Of a stretch of DNA of 11,216 bases, positions 1 to 6,276 are shown piece by piece. Origin of the DNA: Acetobacteraceae bacterium (GTDB lineage Bacteria > Pseudomonadota > Alphaproteobacteria > Acetobacterales > Acetobacteraceae); contig JADGHI010000085.1 in NCBI GenBank assembly GCA_019689515.1, forward strand, positions 1 to 11,216, given 5' to 3'. The position numbers were made by a program, and so were the translations under genes. Under the pieces are notes generated by a model. The model had not been told where the DNA came from. It made no database searches and saw only the letters and a list, made by a program, of their open reading frames with translations. The first letter of the stretch is position 1. The number at the start of each line of letters is the position of its first letter.

Positions 1-45
1 GCCCAGGAGCGCGAAGAGCGCCACCCCCATGCGCGATGCCCGCAT
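1..45 (-). CDS. N-terminal fragment of a putative exported protein (runs off the left edge)
   Basis: On the minus strand an ATG at 45 opens a reading frame that stays open to the window edge and gives MRASRMGVALFALLG. Two arginines followed by a run of hydrophobic residues are what the start of a signal peptide or a first membrane segment looks like. A G-rich stretch (GCGGGGGG) lies a few bases upstream of the ATG and could act as a ribosome-binding site. Only 15 codons are visible, so the family cannot be named. The dyad-rich region 46-279 upstream would be its control region. A chance frame is possible. Confidence 0.45.
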   Translation of the reverse strand, partial: MRASRMGVALFALLG

Positions 46-102
46 AGTCCCCCCGCTGTTCCACCCCCGTCGCGAAGCCGTGAGCGGCCTCGCTGATCAC
101 CG

Positions 103-159
103 CGTTACCGGTCGGTGGTGCGGGCGAACAACCCCACGCTTTCGTTACCGGTCGTAACG
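103..159. promoter_or_regulatory. Candidate repressor operator: dyad plus a second copy of its left arm
   Basis: CGTTACCGGTCGTAACG at 143-159 is an inverted repeat (CGTTAC, 5-base centre, GTAACG). The first 12 bases, CGTTACCGGTCG, recur exactly at 103-114 in the same orientation, 40 bp away, which is close to four helical turns. Both lie upstream of the leftward start at 45. On the minus strand a loose TTGTTC followed about 16 bases later by GGTAAC overlaps the 103-114 copy, so the site could cover a promoter. The size and symmetry suit a TetR-type or similar dimeric regulator, but the regulator is not in the window and this assignment is inference. Confidence 0.45.
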
Positions 160-189
160 CGTTGTGATTTGCACGGAAAGCCTGTGGAT

Positions 190-254
190 ATCCGCGCGAT
201 GGCGGATCGCAGTCCTATGCATTGCGGCGGAAATGGGGCGTGCCACAGTGTGGC
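190..254. promoter_or_regulatory. Two further short dyads in the left control region
   Basis: ATCCGC-gcgatg-GCGGAT lies at 190-207, and GCCACA-g-TGTGGC, a perfect 13-base palindrome around one central base, at 242-254. They sit in the less GC-rich stretch between the dyad at 143-159 and the terminator at 280-317. I see no open reading frame here with coding character, so protein-binding sites or part of a leftward promoter region are the likeliest explanations. Short dyads also arise by chance in GC-rich DNA. Confidence 0.25.
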
Positions 255-279
255 GGCGGGAATGCAACAGCGATTATCC

Positions 280-317
280 AAAAACGAAGAGCGGCGAGAC
301 GCGAGTCCCGCCGCTCT
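280..317 (-). terminator. Intrinsic terminator of the RidA-family gene
   Basis: A 9-bp stem AGAGCGGCG (288-296) / CGCCGCTCT (309-317) continues inward, after one A-C mismatch, with GAC (298-300) / GTC (305-307) closing on a GCGA loop of the GNRA type. Read leftward on the minus strand the stem is followed by TTCGTTTTTGG, a clear T-run (280-284 on the plus strand are all A). The position is downstream of the RidA stop codon and in the right direction. On the plus strand no T-run follows, so termination should be one-way. Confidence 0.8.
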
Positions 318-340
318 GCTTGTGCCCGCCCTGTCCGTCA

Positions 341-380
341 GCCCCGTGTCGGCCTGGCTGTGGTCCGACCGACACGGGGC
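341..380. other. Perfect 12-bp hairpin in the 3' untranslated region of the RidA gene
   Basis: GCCCCGTGTCGG (341-352) pairs perfectly with CCGACACGGGGC (369-380) around a 16-base loop. It lies between the RidA stop (440) and the intrinsic terminator (280-317), so it should be transcribed as part of that message. No T-run follows on either strand. An alternative pairing, CCTGGC (353-358) with GCCAGG (379-384), would compete with its outer end. It may protect the 3' end or add to termination; its role is not known. Confidence 0.55.
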
Positions 381-439
381 CAGGCGTTTCCGAGGCAGCG
401 ATTCGCGCCCCGGGCGTCCCTACCCAGGACGGTCGCGGC

Positions 440-790
440 CTAGCGGCAGGCGACGATCATGATCTCCACGAGGTGCCGCGGATCCGCCATGTTCGCCTGC
501 ACGCAGGCACGCGCAGGCTGCCCACCCGGCGGCAGCCAGGCGATCCACTCCTTGTTCATCGCATCGCGGTCGCGGATGTCCTTGAGCCAGATCTGCGCGC
601 TGAGCAGGCGCGTCTTGTCCGTGCCCTGCGCCTCCAGCGCCGCGTCGATCTTCGCCAGCACCTGCTTCGTCTGGCCGGTGATGTCCTGCGAGAGGTCATC
701 GGCCGTGATGCCGGAGAGGAAGACGAAATTGTGGTACTCGACCGCGGTCGAGAGGATCTGGTTGGAGTTGTGGCGGGTGATCTTGGCCAT
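440..790 (-). CDS. RidA-family (YjgF/YER057c/UK114) protein
   Basis: A 116-residue protein of the RidA/YjgF fold. Archetypal RidA hydrolyses reactive enamine/imine intermediates made by PLP enzymes, in the cytoplasm as a trimer; many paralogues act on other substrates. The C-terminal part carries the family signature: Arg94 in PARACVQ, matching the catalytic arginine, then LVEIMIVA with Glu109 in the position of the conserved glutamate. This supports an active enamine-deaminase-like site. It is slightly shorter than E. coli RidA (about 128 residues) and resembles the shorter RidA-like subgroup. The ATG at 790 has a good upstream GGAAGGGG. It appears to be monocistronic: no gene lies within 550 bp upstream, and a terminator follows at 280-317. 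Family is secure; the exact substrate cannot be told. Confidence 0.9.
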   Translation of the reverse strand: MAKITRHNSNQILSTAVEYHNFVFLSGITADDLSQDITGQTKQVLAKIDAALEAQGTDKTRLLSAQIWLKDIRDRDAMNKEWIAWLPPGGQPARACVQANMADPRHLVEIMIVACR

Positions 791-1342
791 ACGCGAGCGC
801 CCCTTCCGTTGCAGCAGCCGCAGCCGCTTCTAGGCCGGCCTCGGGGCCAGCGGCAAGCGGCGCGGTCGGCGACTGCCGTTGCGGCGACGCTCGCGGCCAT
901 GTCGGTGGCGATCGGGTGATGCCGTCCGCAGGCGGCGAAGCGCCTGCGGCCTTCGGGCGCGGCGCGCCGGCTGGGGCCGACGCTGCGCTGGGAATGGCGC
1001 CGCTGGAGCGGCAGCGAGTCGCACCGGAGCCTACGCCCTGCCCGGTGATACGCCGGTACCAGGCCGCCAGGCGGTCGTCCTGCACGAATCCTCTGACGCC
1101 ATCGCCAATGGGCGGCCACACTGGATCAGCTTGGAGTTCTTGGGCCTGCGGGACGAGGTGAGGCCAGTGGTGCAGCGCCGCGTGTGGTCCTTCCTCACGC
1201 CGTGACGCCGCCAGTGATGGAGCACCGCGTCCTTGGTCCTGGCCGCCCGGGCCTGCACCGGAAACGTCGCTACGGGGGCAGGCGCCCGGCGGCAGCAGCC
1301 GGCAAGGCGCTGCGCCGGACGCTAGCCGCGCCGCGGTCGCCC
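791..1342. other. 552-bp stretch with no supportable gene
   Basis: Frames are open on both strands, as expected at this GC level, but none has a family I recognise plus a good start. Two stretches read as mildly protein-like. One is a minus-strand frame across about 1000-1200 (for example DDRLAAWYRRITG), with more A/T at third positions than the neighbouring genes. The other is a plus-strand frame ending at 1205 (for example HWISLEFLGLRDE), with high third-position GC. They overlap, so at most one can be real. The stretch should also hold the RidA promoter near 800-900 and the 3' end of the oxidoreductase transcript near 1260-1342, but I see no convincing -35/-10 pair or T-tailed hairpin. A decayed gene is possible. 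Confidence 0.5.
1164..1229. repeat. Imperfect direct repeat with a 47-bp period
   Basis: CCAGTGGTGCAGCGCCGCG at 1164-1182 recurs as CCAGTGATGGAGCACCGCG at 1211-1229, with 3 mismatches in 19 bases and an offset of 47 bp. It lies in the gene-poor stretch between RidA and the oxidoreductase. It may be a small tandem duplication; no target-site duplication or terminal inverted repeat was seen that would make it part of an insertion sequence. Confidence 0.4.
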
Positions 1343-2317
1343 CTACGCCACTGCGTAGGTCCCGCCCGAGGCCGCCGCGCCGATCATCGCCTCGAACACC
1401 GCGACGCCGTGGATCGCCTCCTCGAGCGGCAGGGGATAGGCCGGCCCGCCTGCGACCGCCGCCGCGAAGGCCATCAGCTCCGCGCGCTCGATGTCGGTCT
1501 TCGGGAAGTCGCGCACCCAGCCCTCGCCCTCAAGCGGCGTGAAGCGCAGCCGCTCCGGCCCGTCCATCTCCAGGGTCGCGCGGGTGCCGAACAGCGTCAC
1601 GCGCCAGTGCCGCGGCACGGCAGCGAGGGTGGCGAAGGTGCAGGTGGCACCCGAGGCGAAGCGGCCGAGCATCGCCGTCGTGTCGTCGATGCTCGGCAGC
1701 ACCTGCCGCACCGAGGTGACCGTCACGCTGGCGAAGGGCCCCATCAGATGGATCAGCATGTCCACCATGTGGATGCCCATCCCGCCCATGCCGCCGAGCG
1801 GACTCTCCTCGCGATCGCTCCGCCAGGAATCGGGCGCGTAGCCGAGCGCGCCGGGGCCGCTCATGTTGCCCTCCGCGTGCAGCACGCGCCCGAGCGCCCC
1901 CTCGGCGACCATCCGCCGCATCTCCGCCGTCGCGGGCAGGAAGCGGCGGTTGTGGCCGAGCGCGAGCACCACGCCGGCCTCGCGGCACGCGGCGACCGCG
2001 GCCTCGGCACTCGCCTTGCTCAGCGTGAAGGGCTTCTCGACGAAGACATGCTTGCCGGCCCGCGCGGCGGCGATGACCTGCTCGGCGTGCTGGCCGTGCG
2101 GCGTGGCGAGCACGACGGCCTTCACCGCCGGGTCGGCGAGCACCGCTCCATAGCTCTCGTGCAGCCGGATGCCCTGCTGCGCGGCCCAGTCGCGTGCCCG
2201 CTCCAGGCGGCCGGTGGTGCCGGCAACGAAGCGGATGCCGGTGTCGTTCTTCCCCTGCACGCTCTCGACCAGCGTGCGTCCCCAGCGGCCCATGCCGATG
2301 ATCGCGGCGTCCAGCAT
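1343..2317 (-). CDS. Gfo/Idh/MocA-family NAD(P)-dependent oxidoreductase
   Basis: A 324-residue protein, a normal length for this family of soluble dehydrogenases acting on sugars, inositols and related polyols. Residues 5-13 (AIIGMGRWG) form the Rossmann GxGxxG dinucleotide site. VFVEKPFTLS at 91-100 carries the EKP motif that places the catalytic lysine. GHNRRF at 121-126 and GIHMVDMLIHLMG at 181-193, with His183 and Asp186, match the C-terminal domain's conserved substrate-side residues. The ATG at 2317 is preferred over the upstream open frame because GGGGGAGAG lies just upstream and the Rossmann fold begins at once. It is the last gene of a leftward operon, 14 bp after the MFS stop. Substrate and physiological direction are unknown; the transporter context suggests uptake or export linked to the same compound, which is inference. 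Confidence 0.92.
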   Translation of the reverse strand: MLDAAIIGMGRWGRTLVESVQGKNDTGIRFVAGTTGRLERARDWAAQQGIRLHESYGAVLADPAVKAVVLATPHGQHAEQVIAAARAGKHVFVEKPFTLSKASAEAAVAACREAGVVLALGHNRRFLPATAEMRRMVAEGALGRVLHAEGNMSGPGALGYAPDSWRSDREESPLGGMGGMGIHMVDMLIHLMGPFASVTVTSVRQVLPSIDDTTAMLGRFASGATCTFATLAAVPRHWRVTLFGTRATLEMDGPERLRFTPLEGEGWVRDFPKTDIERAELMAFAAAVAGGPAYPLPLEEAIHGVAVFEAMIGAAASGGTYAVA

Positions 2318-2331
2318 TCCTGACTCTCCCC

Positions 2332-3606
2332 CTATCCTCGTCCTGTGCCTTGCGGGGGCGGGCCCTCCAGCGCCGCTTCCATGCGCGGCAGGCACAGCAT
2401 GCCCAGCCCGAAGACCACGAGCGCCAGCAGCGCCGCGATGATCGTCGGCCAGCGCAGTCCGAAGGCCTCGCCGAGCAGGCCGAGGATCAGCGCGCCGAGC
2501 GCCGGGAAGACCCGCACGATGAGGCCCCAGAGACTGAGGACCCGTCCGCGCATCGCCGGGTCCGAAGCGCTCTGCGCCAGGGTCTGCGCCGCGATCCCGT
2601 GCACCGAGGACACGGCGCCGAGCAGTCCGGCGCAGAACACGCCGAAGGGGAACCATCCGGTCGCCACGAACCCCATCAGGGCCAGGCCCTGCCCGGCAAT
2701 CGCCAGGTTCGAGATGCGCGTCGTCCCGGCCAGGCGCCCGCGCGAGGCGAGCAGCACGCCGGCCACCAGCGCGCCGATGCCGAAGGCGCCCGTCAGCATC
2801 GCGAGCCCCTGGACGCCCATGCCGAACAGCCGCTCGACATAGGGCGGCAGGATCTCCTGCACCCCGCGCACGAGCAGCGCGACCGCCGCCGCCAGGCCGA
2901 GGACCGGGCCGAGGCCCGGATGGCGCGCGGCGTAGCGCAGCCCCGCCAGCACGTCGCCGAGCAGGCTGCCCCGGCCCGCATGGCCCCGCCGCTCCGTCTG
3001 CGCGACGGCGAGCATCGGCACGGTCAGCGTCGCGACGACATAGGCGGAGGCGTTGAACAGGATCGCCGGCGCCGGGCCGTAGACCGCGATCAGCGGGCCC
3101 GCCAAGGCCGGCCCGATGAAGCGCGCGACGTTGAAGCACAGGCTGTTCAGCGCCACGGCGGCCGGCAGGTCGGCGGGCGGGACGACCGCGGGCACCAGGG
3201 TCTGCCGCGCCGGCTGGGCGAAGCTCTGCGCCATGCCGCCGGCCAGCTCGAAGACCAGCAGGGTGGCAATGCCGAGCAGGCCGGTCGCGGCGAGCAACCC
3301 AAGCGTCGCCGCCTGCGCGGCGATGCCGAGCTGGGCCACCATGGTCAGCCTCATCCGGTCCACGCGGTCGGCCATGGCGCCGGCGAGCGGACTCACCACA
3401 ACCGCCGGGATCAGGTCGCAGAACGCCACCAGCCCGACCCAGGAGGAGCTGCCGGTCAGCTCCCAGGCCAGCCAGATCACCGCGACGCGGTGCATCCACA
3501 AGCCGGTCCAGGAGAGCAGGGAGGAGGCGAAGAAGATCCGCGCGTTGCGGTGCGACAGCGCCCGGGTCAGGGCGGCAAAGCGCGGGGAGGAGCCGAGCGC
3601 AGCCAT
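2332..3606 (-). CDS. MFS transporter (MFS_3/EntS-like)
   Basis: A 424-residue inner-membrane protein with about 12 hydrophobic segments, starting near residues 23-50, 56-75, 88-110 and 112-130 and ending with 384-406. GAMADRVDRMRL (76-87) is the loop 2-3 motif A of the major facilitator superfamily. NVARFIGPALAGPLI (159-173) is typical of the MFS_3 branch that contains the enterobactin exporter EntS, so export of a small molecule is a reasonable guess. The ATG at 3606 is chosen because the frame further upstream runs into the lipoprotein gene; an AAGGG lies about 15 bases before it, a somewhat long spacing. It sits 16 bp after the lipoprotein stop and 14 bp before the oxidoreductase start, so the three are probably co-transcribed. 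Substrate unknown. Confidence 0.9.
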   Translation of the reverse strand: MAALGSSPRFAALTRALSHRNARIFFASSLLSWTGLWMHRVAVIWLAWELTGSSSWVGLVAFCDLIPAVVVSPLAGAMADRVDRMRLTMVAQLGIAAQAATLGLLAATGLLGIATLLVFELAGGMAQSFAQPARQTLVPAVVPPADLPAAVALNSLCFNVARFIGPALAGPLIAVYGPAPAILFNASAYVVATLTVPMLAVAQTERRGHAGRGSLLGDVLAGLRYAARHPGLGPVLGLAAAVALLVRGVQEILPPYVERLFGMGVQGLAMLTGAFGIGALVAGVLLASRGRLAGTTRISNLAIAGQGLALMGFVATGWFPFGVFCAGLLGAVSSVHGIAAQTLAQSASDPAMRGRVLSLWGLIVRVFPALGALILGLLGEAFGLRWPTIIAALLALVVFGLGMLCLPRMEAALEGPPPQGTGRG

Positions 3607-3622
3607 GGCGGCCGCGCTGCCC

Positions 3623-4072
3623 TTAGGATCTGCCCCCCGCCGGCCGGCCAGGCGAGGACGCGGGCGCCGGCGCACCGATCGCGCCGCCGCCGCGCCGCCC
3701 CAGCGCCTCCTCGCCGGTGTACCGGCGGACGCATTCGTCGGTGAGCCTGTCGCGTTCGTATTGCTGGGCCAGGCGGTCGGTCTCGGCGCGCAGCGTCGGG
3801 ATGTTGGCCTGCACGCCCACGCGGTTGTCGCCCTCGTCGGTGCGCATCTGCTGGCCGCGGTCGCGGTACAGGACGACGCGCGTCGCCTCGCGCCGGCAGG
3901 CCTCGACCAGGGCGTCGCGCGAGACCCGCCCGCTCCCGTCCGGCGCCGAACCGGCGGCGCGTGGCGCGGGCGCCCCGGCGGCCGAGACCGCCGGCGAAAC
4001 CGGCGGCGCCGGCGCAAAGGGCGCGCAGGAGGCAATGAGCAGGAGGGCGGAGAGGGAGAGGATACGGCTCAT
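3623..4072 (-). CDS. Small putative lipoprotein of unknown function
   Basis: A 149-residue protein beginning MSRILSLSALLLIASC. The hydrophobic stretch ending in the lipobox I-A-S-C predicts lipidation at Cys16 and attachment to a membrane facing the periplasm. Residues 17-48 are a Pro/Ala-rich linker. Residues about 50-120 are charged and probably folded, with cysteines at 59 and 114 that could form a disulfide, and an Arg/Asp-rich middle (LYRDRGQQMRTDEGDNRVG). The tail from about 126 is Gly/Ala/Pro-rich. The start overlaps the previous gene's stop as ATGA, which points to translational coupling. It sits 16 bp before the MFS start. I do not recognise a named family. Confidence 0.75.
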   Translation of the reverse strand: MSRILSLSALLLIASCAPFAPAPPVSPAVSAAGAPAPRAAGSAPDGSGRVSRDALVEACRREATRVVLYRDRGQQMRTDEGDNRVGVQANIPTLRAETDRLAQQYERDRLTDECVRRYTGEEALGRRGGGAIGAPAPASSPGRPAGGRS

Positions 4073-4614
4073 GCGACGGGAACTCCGGCGGCAGGCAGGG
4101 GCAGCGTGCGGGACAATAGGCGCGCCAGCCCCGCCTCGTCGAACCGCGCCGTCGAGTCGAGCGGCTGGCGCGCGGCGGCGGCGAGCAGGGTCGGGTGCAG
4201 CTCGATCCCGCCTCCTCCGGGCGCGACGTCGTAAAGTTCGGAGAGCCAGGCAGCGCGGGTCATCACTTCGACAAGGGCAAGCAGACGCAGGCAGAGGGCC
4301 AGGCCGCCGACGCTGTCCAGCCCGACGAGGCGGTCTACCGCCTCCGCCCAGCAGCGGGCGTCGCGGTCGGCGATGGCGATTTCCGTGGTCTCGCTGCCCT
4401 CCGGCGCCGCGGCAGCGGCGGTGCCGTCCAGGCGGCGGTTGAACAGCAGCAGGCGCGGCGGGCCCCAGATCCGAGCCGTCGCGGCCTCGCGCGCCGCATC
4501 CCAAGCGCGCAGCAACTCGCGCGGCGGCACCGGCGGCAAGCGCTCGGGCGGGAGGGCGACGGCGTAGGCCAGGGCGCCGTCCGGCGCCCGGGCCACCTGG
4601 ATGGTCTCGGGCAT
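4069..4614 (-). CDS. Uncharacterised protein, first gene of the MFS/oxidoreductase operon
   Basis: A 181-residue protein with no signal peptide that I do not recognise. It begins MPETIQVARAPDGALAYAV. Residues 30-58 look helical and end in IWGPPRLLLFNRRL. Residues 66-74 form an Ala/Gly-rich turn, and residues 99-130 contain a hydrophobic helix (SVGGLALCLRLLALVEVMTR). The C-terminal third (139-178) is again helical. There is no obvious metal or nucleotide motif. The ATG at 4614 is the best start by codon usage; no strong ribosome-binding site precedes it, and the frame remains open to 4788, so a longer form cannot be excluded. Its stop overlaps the lipoprotein start by 4 bp (ATGA). The coding bias matches its neighbours, which supports a real gene. 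Confidence 0.65.
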   Translation of the reverse strand: MPETIQVARAPDGALAYAVALPPERLPPVPPRELLRAWDAAREAATARIWGPPRLLLFNRRLDGTAAAAAPEGSETTEIAIADRDARCWAEAVDRLVGLDSVGGLALCLRLLALVEVMTRAAWLSELYDVAPGGGGIELHPTLLAAAARQPLDSTARFDEAGLARLLSRTLPLPAAGVPVA

Positions 4615-4964
4615 CGTGTGAGTCTGACGCCCCTGACGGTGCCGCGCCAGGGGGGGCGCGCCGAAACGAATGCGCGGACTTGTGGAGGAGGCAGGGTAGG
4701 GGGACTGGCCGGCCGCCTCCCGCGCCTCCGCGCGCGCATCGCTGCATTGCCAGACGCGATGCCACCGGAGGCGACCAACTCGGCCCACGCATCCGTGGGC
4801 GTGGGGACGATGACTTCGGCGACGTCCGGGGTCTGACGCCCGGCCCGGGCATCCGCATGTTGCCCGGAGCGCGGCGCCACGGTGCCGCAGGCTGGGAAGC
4901 GCCCGCCGGATCGAGGGTGCGTGTCGCCGCTTGACCTTCCTGTGCGGGAGCGCAGGCTTCCCCT
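4615..4964. other. 350-bp divergent intergenic region without a supportable gene
   Basis: This lies between the leftward four-gene operon and the rightward amidase and should hold both promoters. Visible elements are: a 6-bp hairpin CCCCTG (4630-4635) / CAGGGG (4648-4653) in the leader of the leftward operon; a 7-bp hairpin GCCCACG (4783-4789) / CGTGGGC (4794-4800) with loop CATC; the 11-mer GTCTGACGCCC present twice (about 4622 and 4831); and TTGACC at 4931-4936, a fair -35 for the amidase without a convincing -10. Open frames here lack homology cues and starts. No binding site can be assigned to a known regulator. Confidence 0.5.
4939..4956 (+). promoter_or_regulatory. Small hairpin over the amidase ribosome-binding region
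   Basis: CCTGTGC (4939-4945) can pair in RNA with GCGCAGG (4950-4956), with six Watson-Crick pairs and one U-G wobble, closing on a GGGA loop of the GNRA type. It ends 8 bases before the amidase ATG at 4965. The 3' arm includes the only AGG that could serve as a close Shine-Dalgarno core (4954-4956), so the fold would reduce access to it. It depends on the transcript starting upstream of 4939, which the sequence does not prove. Confidence 0.35.
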
Positions 4965-6254
4965 ATGACTGATCCCGCCGCCCTCTCCGCCACCGAGGCC
5001 GCCCGCCGTATCCGTGCTGGCCGCCTCTCCGCCGCCGCCCTCATGGAGGCCTGTCTCGACCGCATCGCGCGGCGCGAGCCGGAAATCCGGGCCTTCGCCT
5101 GGCTCGATCCTGCCGCGGCGCGGCGCGCGGCGGAGCGGGCGGACCGTGCTGGGCTCGCCGACAAGCCGCTCGCTGGCCTGCCGCTCGGCGTGAAGGACGT
5201 GCTCGACACCGCCGACCTGCCCTCGCAATACGGCTCGCCGATCTGGGCCGGGCACCGGCCGCGCGCCGACGCTGCCGCGGTGGCGCTGGCGCGGGCCGCG
5301 GGGGCGGTCGTCATCGGCAAGACCGTCACCACCGAATTCGCCACGCGGCATCCCGGGCCGACCGCCAATCCGCACAACCCGCGGCACACGCCCGGCGGTT
5401 CGTCTTCCGGCTCGGCGGCCGGCCTGGCGGCGGGGTTCTTCCCGCTCGCCTTCGGCACCCAGACCGCGGGCAGCATCATCCGTCCCGCCGCCTTCTGTGG
5501 CGTCGTCGGCTACAAGCCGAGCTTCGGCACGATCCATCGCGGCGGCATGAAGGTGATGAGCGAGTCGCTCGACACCATCGGCATGATGGCCCGCAGCGTC
5601 GCCGACTGCGCGCTCGCGGTGGGCGCGATGACGGGGCGCGACCTCGGCGATCCGGAAGCATCGAAGCCGGAGCGCGCGCCGCGCCTGGCTCTCTGCCTCG
5701 GCCCGACCGCCGAGCGCGCCGCGCCGGAGACGCGCGCGCTGCTCGACCGCGCGGCGGAAGCCTGCCGCCGCGCCGGCGCGACGGTGGAGCCGCGCGAGAT
5801 GCCGCCCGCAGTCGCCCGCGCGCTCGAGTGGCATGGCCATGTGATGAACATGGAAAGCGCGCAGGCTCTGGCCTGGGAGCTGGCCGAGGCGCGCGCGCAG
5901 CTCTCCGGGGTGCTGCGCGAGCGGATGGATTGGGCGCGCGCCCAGCCGCCAGCGGCGCTTGAGGAGGGCCGTGCCGCCTTCGCCGCCGCCCGCGCCGCCT
6001 TCCCGGCCGCGATCGAGGGCTTCGACGCCGTGCTGACGCCGAGCGCGCCCGGTGAGGCGCCGGAGGGCCTCGGCTGGACCGGCGATCCCGCCTTCAACGC
6101 GCTGTGGACCGCGCTCGGCGTGCCCTGCGTGACGGTGCCGGCGGGCGTTGGGCCGCGCGGCCTGCCGCTCGGCCTGCAGATCGTTGGCCGTGTGGGGGAG
6201 GACGCGCAGACCCTCGCCTGGGCCGAGTGGGTGCGGCAGGCGGTGGCGGGCTGA
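4965..6254 (+). CDS. Amidase-signature hydrolase
   Basis: A 429-residue enzyme of the amidase signature family, which cleaves amide or related C-N bonds with a Ser-cisSer-Lys triad. All three residues are present: Lys77 in GVKDV, the bridging serine Ser146 in GGSSSGSAAG (144-153), and the nucleophile Ser170 in GTQTAGSIIRP (164-174). The Gly/Ser-rich core and the following VVGYKPSFG (180-188) are diagnostic. It lacks a signal peptide, so it is probably cytoplasmic. It is not the tRNA amidotransferase subunit GatA by context: no gatB or gatC lies near and it is shorter than usual GatA. The start at 4965 is supported by the N-terminal helix typical of the family (LSATEAARRIRAGRLSAAAL); the ribosome-binding site is weak (AGG, 8 bases). 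It stands alone, facing the fabH operon. Substrate unknown. Confidence 0.92.
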   Translation: MTDPAALSATEAARRIRAGRLSAAALMEACLDRIARREPEIRAFAWLDPAAARRAAERADRAGLADKPLAGLPLGVKDVLDTADLPSQYGSPIWAGHRPRADAAAVALARAAGAVVIGKTVTTEFATRHPGPTANPHNPRHTPGGSSSGSAAGLAAGFFPLAFGTQTAGSIIRPAAFCGVVGYKPSFGTIHRGGMKVMSESLDTIGMMARSVADCALAVGAMTGRDLGDPEASKPERAPRLALCLGPTAERAAPETRALLDRAAEACRRAGATVEPREMPPAVARALEWHGHVMNMESAQALAWELAEARAQLSGVLRERMDWARAQPPAALEEGRAAFAAARAAFPAAIEGFDAVLTPSAPGEAPEGLGWTGDPAFNALWTALGVPCVTVPAGVGPRGLPLGLQIVGRVGEDAQTLAWAEWVRQAVAG

Positions 6255-6263
6255 GCGCCCGCC
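6245..6263. terminator. GC hairpin at the amidase / fabH convergent junction
   Basis: GGCGGGC (6245-6251) pairs with GCCCGCC (6257-6263) around a 5-base loop that contains the amidase stop codon. Only 22 bp separate the two convergent stop codons. No T-run follows on either strand, so it is at best a weak two-way terminator. A short dyad CGTAG-C-CTACG (6265-6275) follows directly. Confidence 0.35.
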
Positions 6264-6276
6264 CGTAGCCTACGCC

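Noticed and set aside
164..919. A 251-codon plus-strand frame across the RidA region
   Set aside because: Antisense to the RidA-family gene and to its intrinsic terminator; no ribosome-binding site.
1031..1258. A 75-codon minus-strand frame considered as a transposase remnant
   Set aside because: No recognisable DDE or HTH motif, no terminal inverted repeats and no target-site duplication; kept only as part of the gene-poor stretch.
2350..3744. A 464-codon plus-strand frame opposite the MFS transporter
   Set aside because: It is rich in Arg, Gln and His, a mirror of the hydrophobic codons of the MFS gene; no family features.
4680..4934. An 84-codon plus-strand frame upstream of the amidase
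   Set aside because: Low-complexity composition, no ribosome-binding site, and it occupies the expected divergent promoter region.
4965..6254. The amidase as GatA of the tRNA-dependent amidotransferase
   Set aside because: No gatB or gatC alongside, and the length and core sequence fit a general amidase-signature enzyme better.
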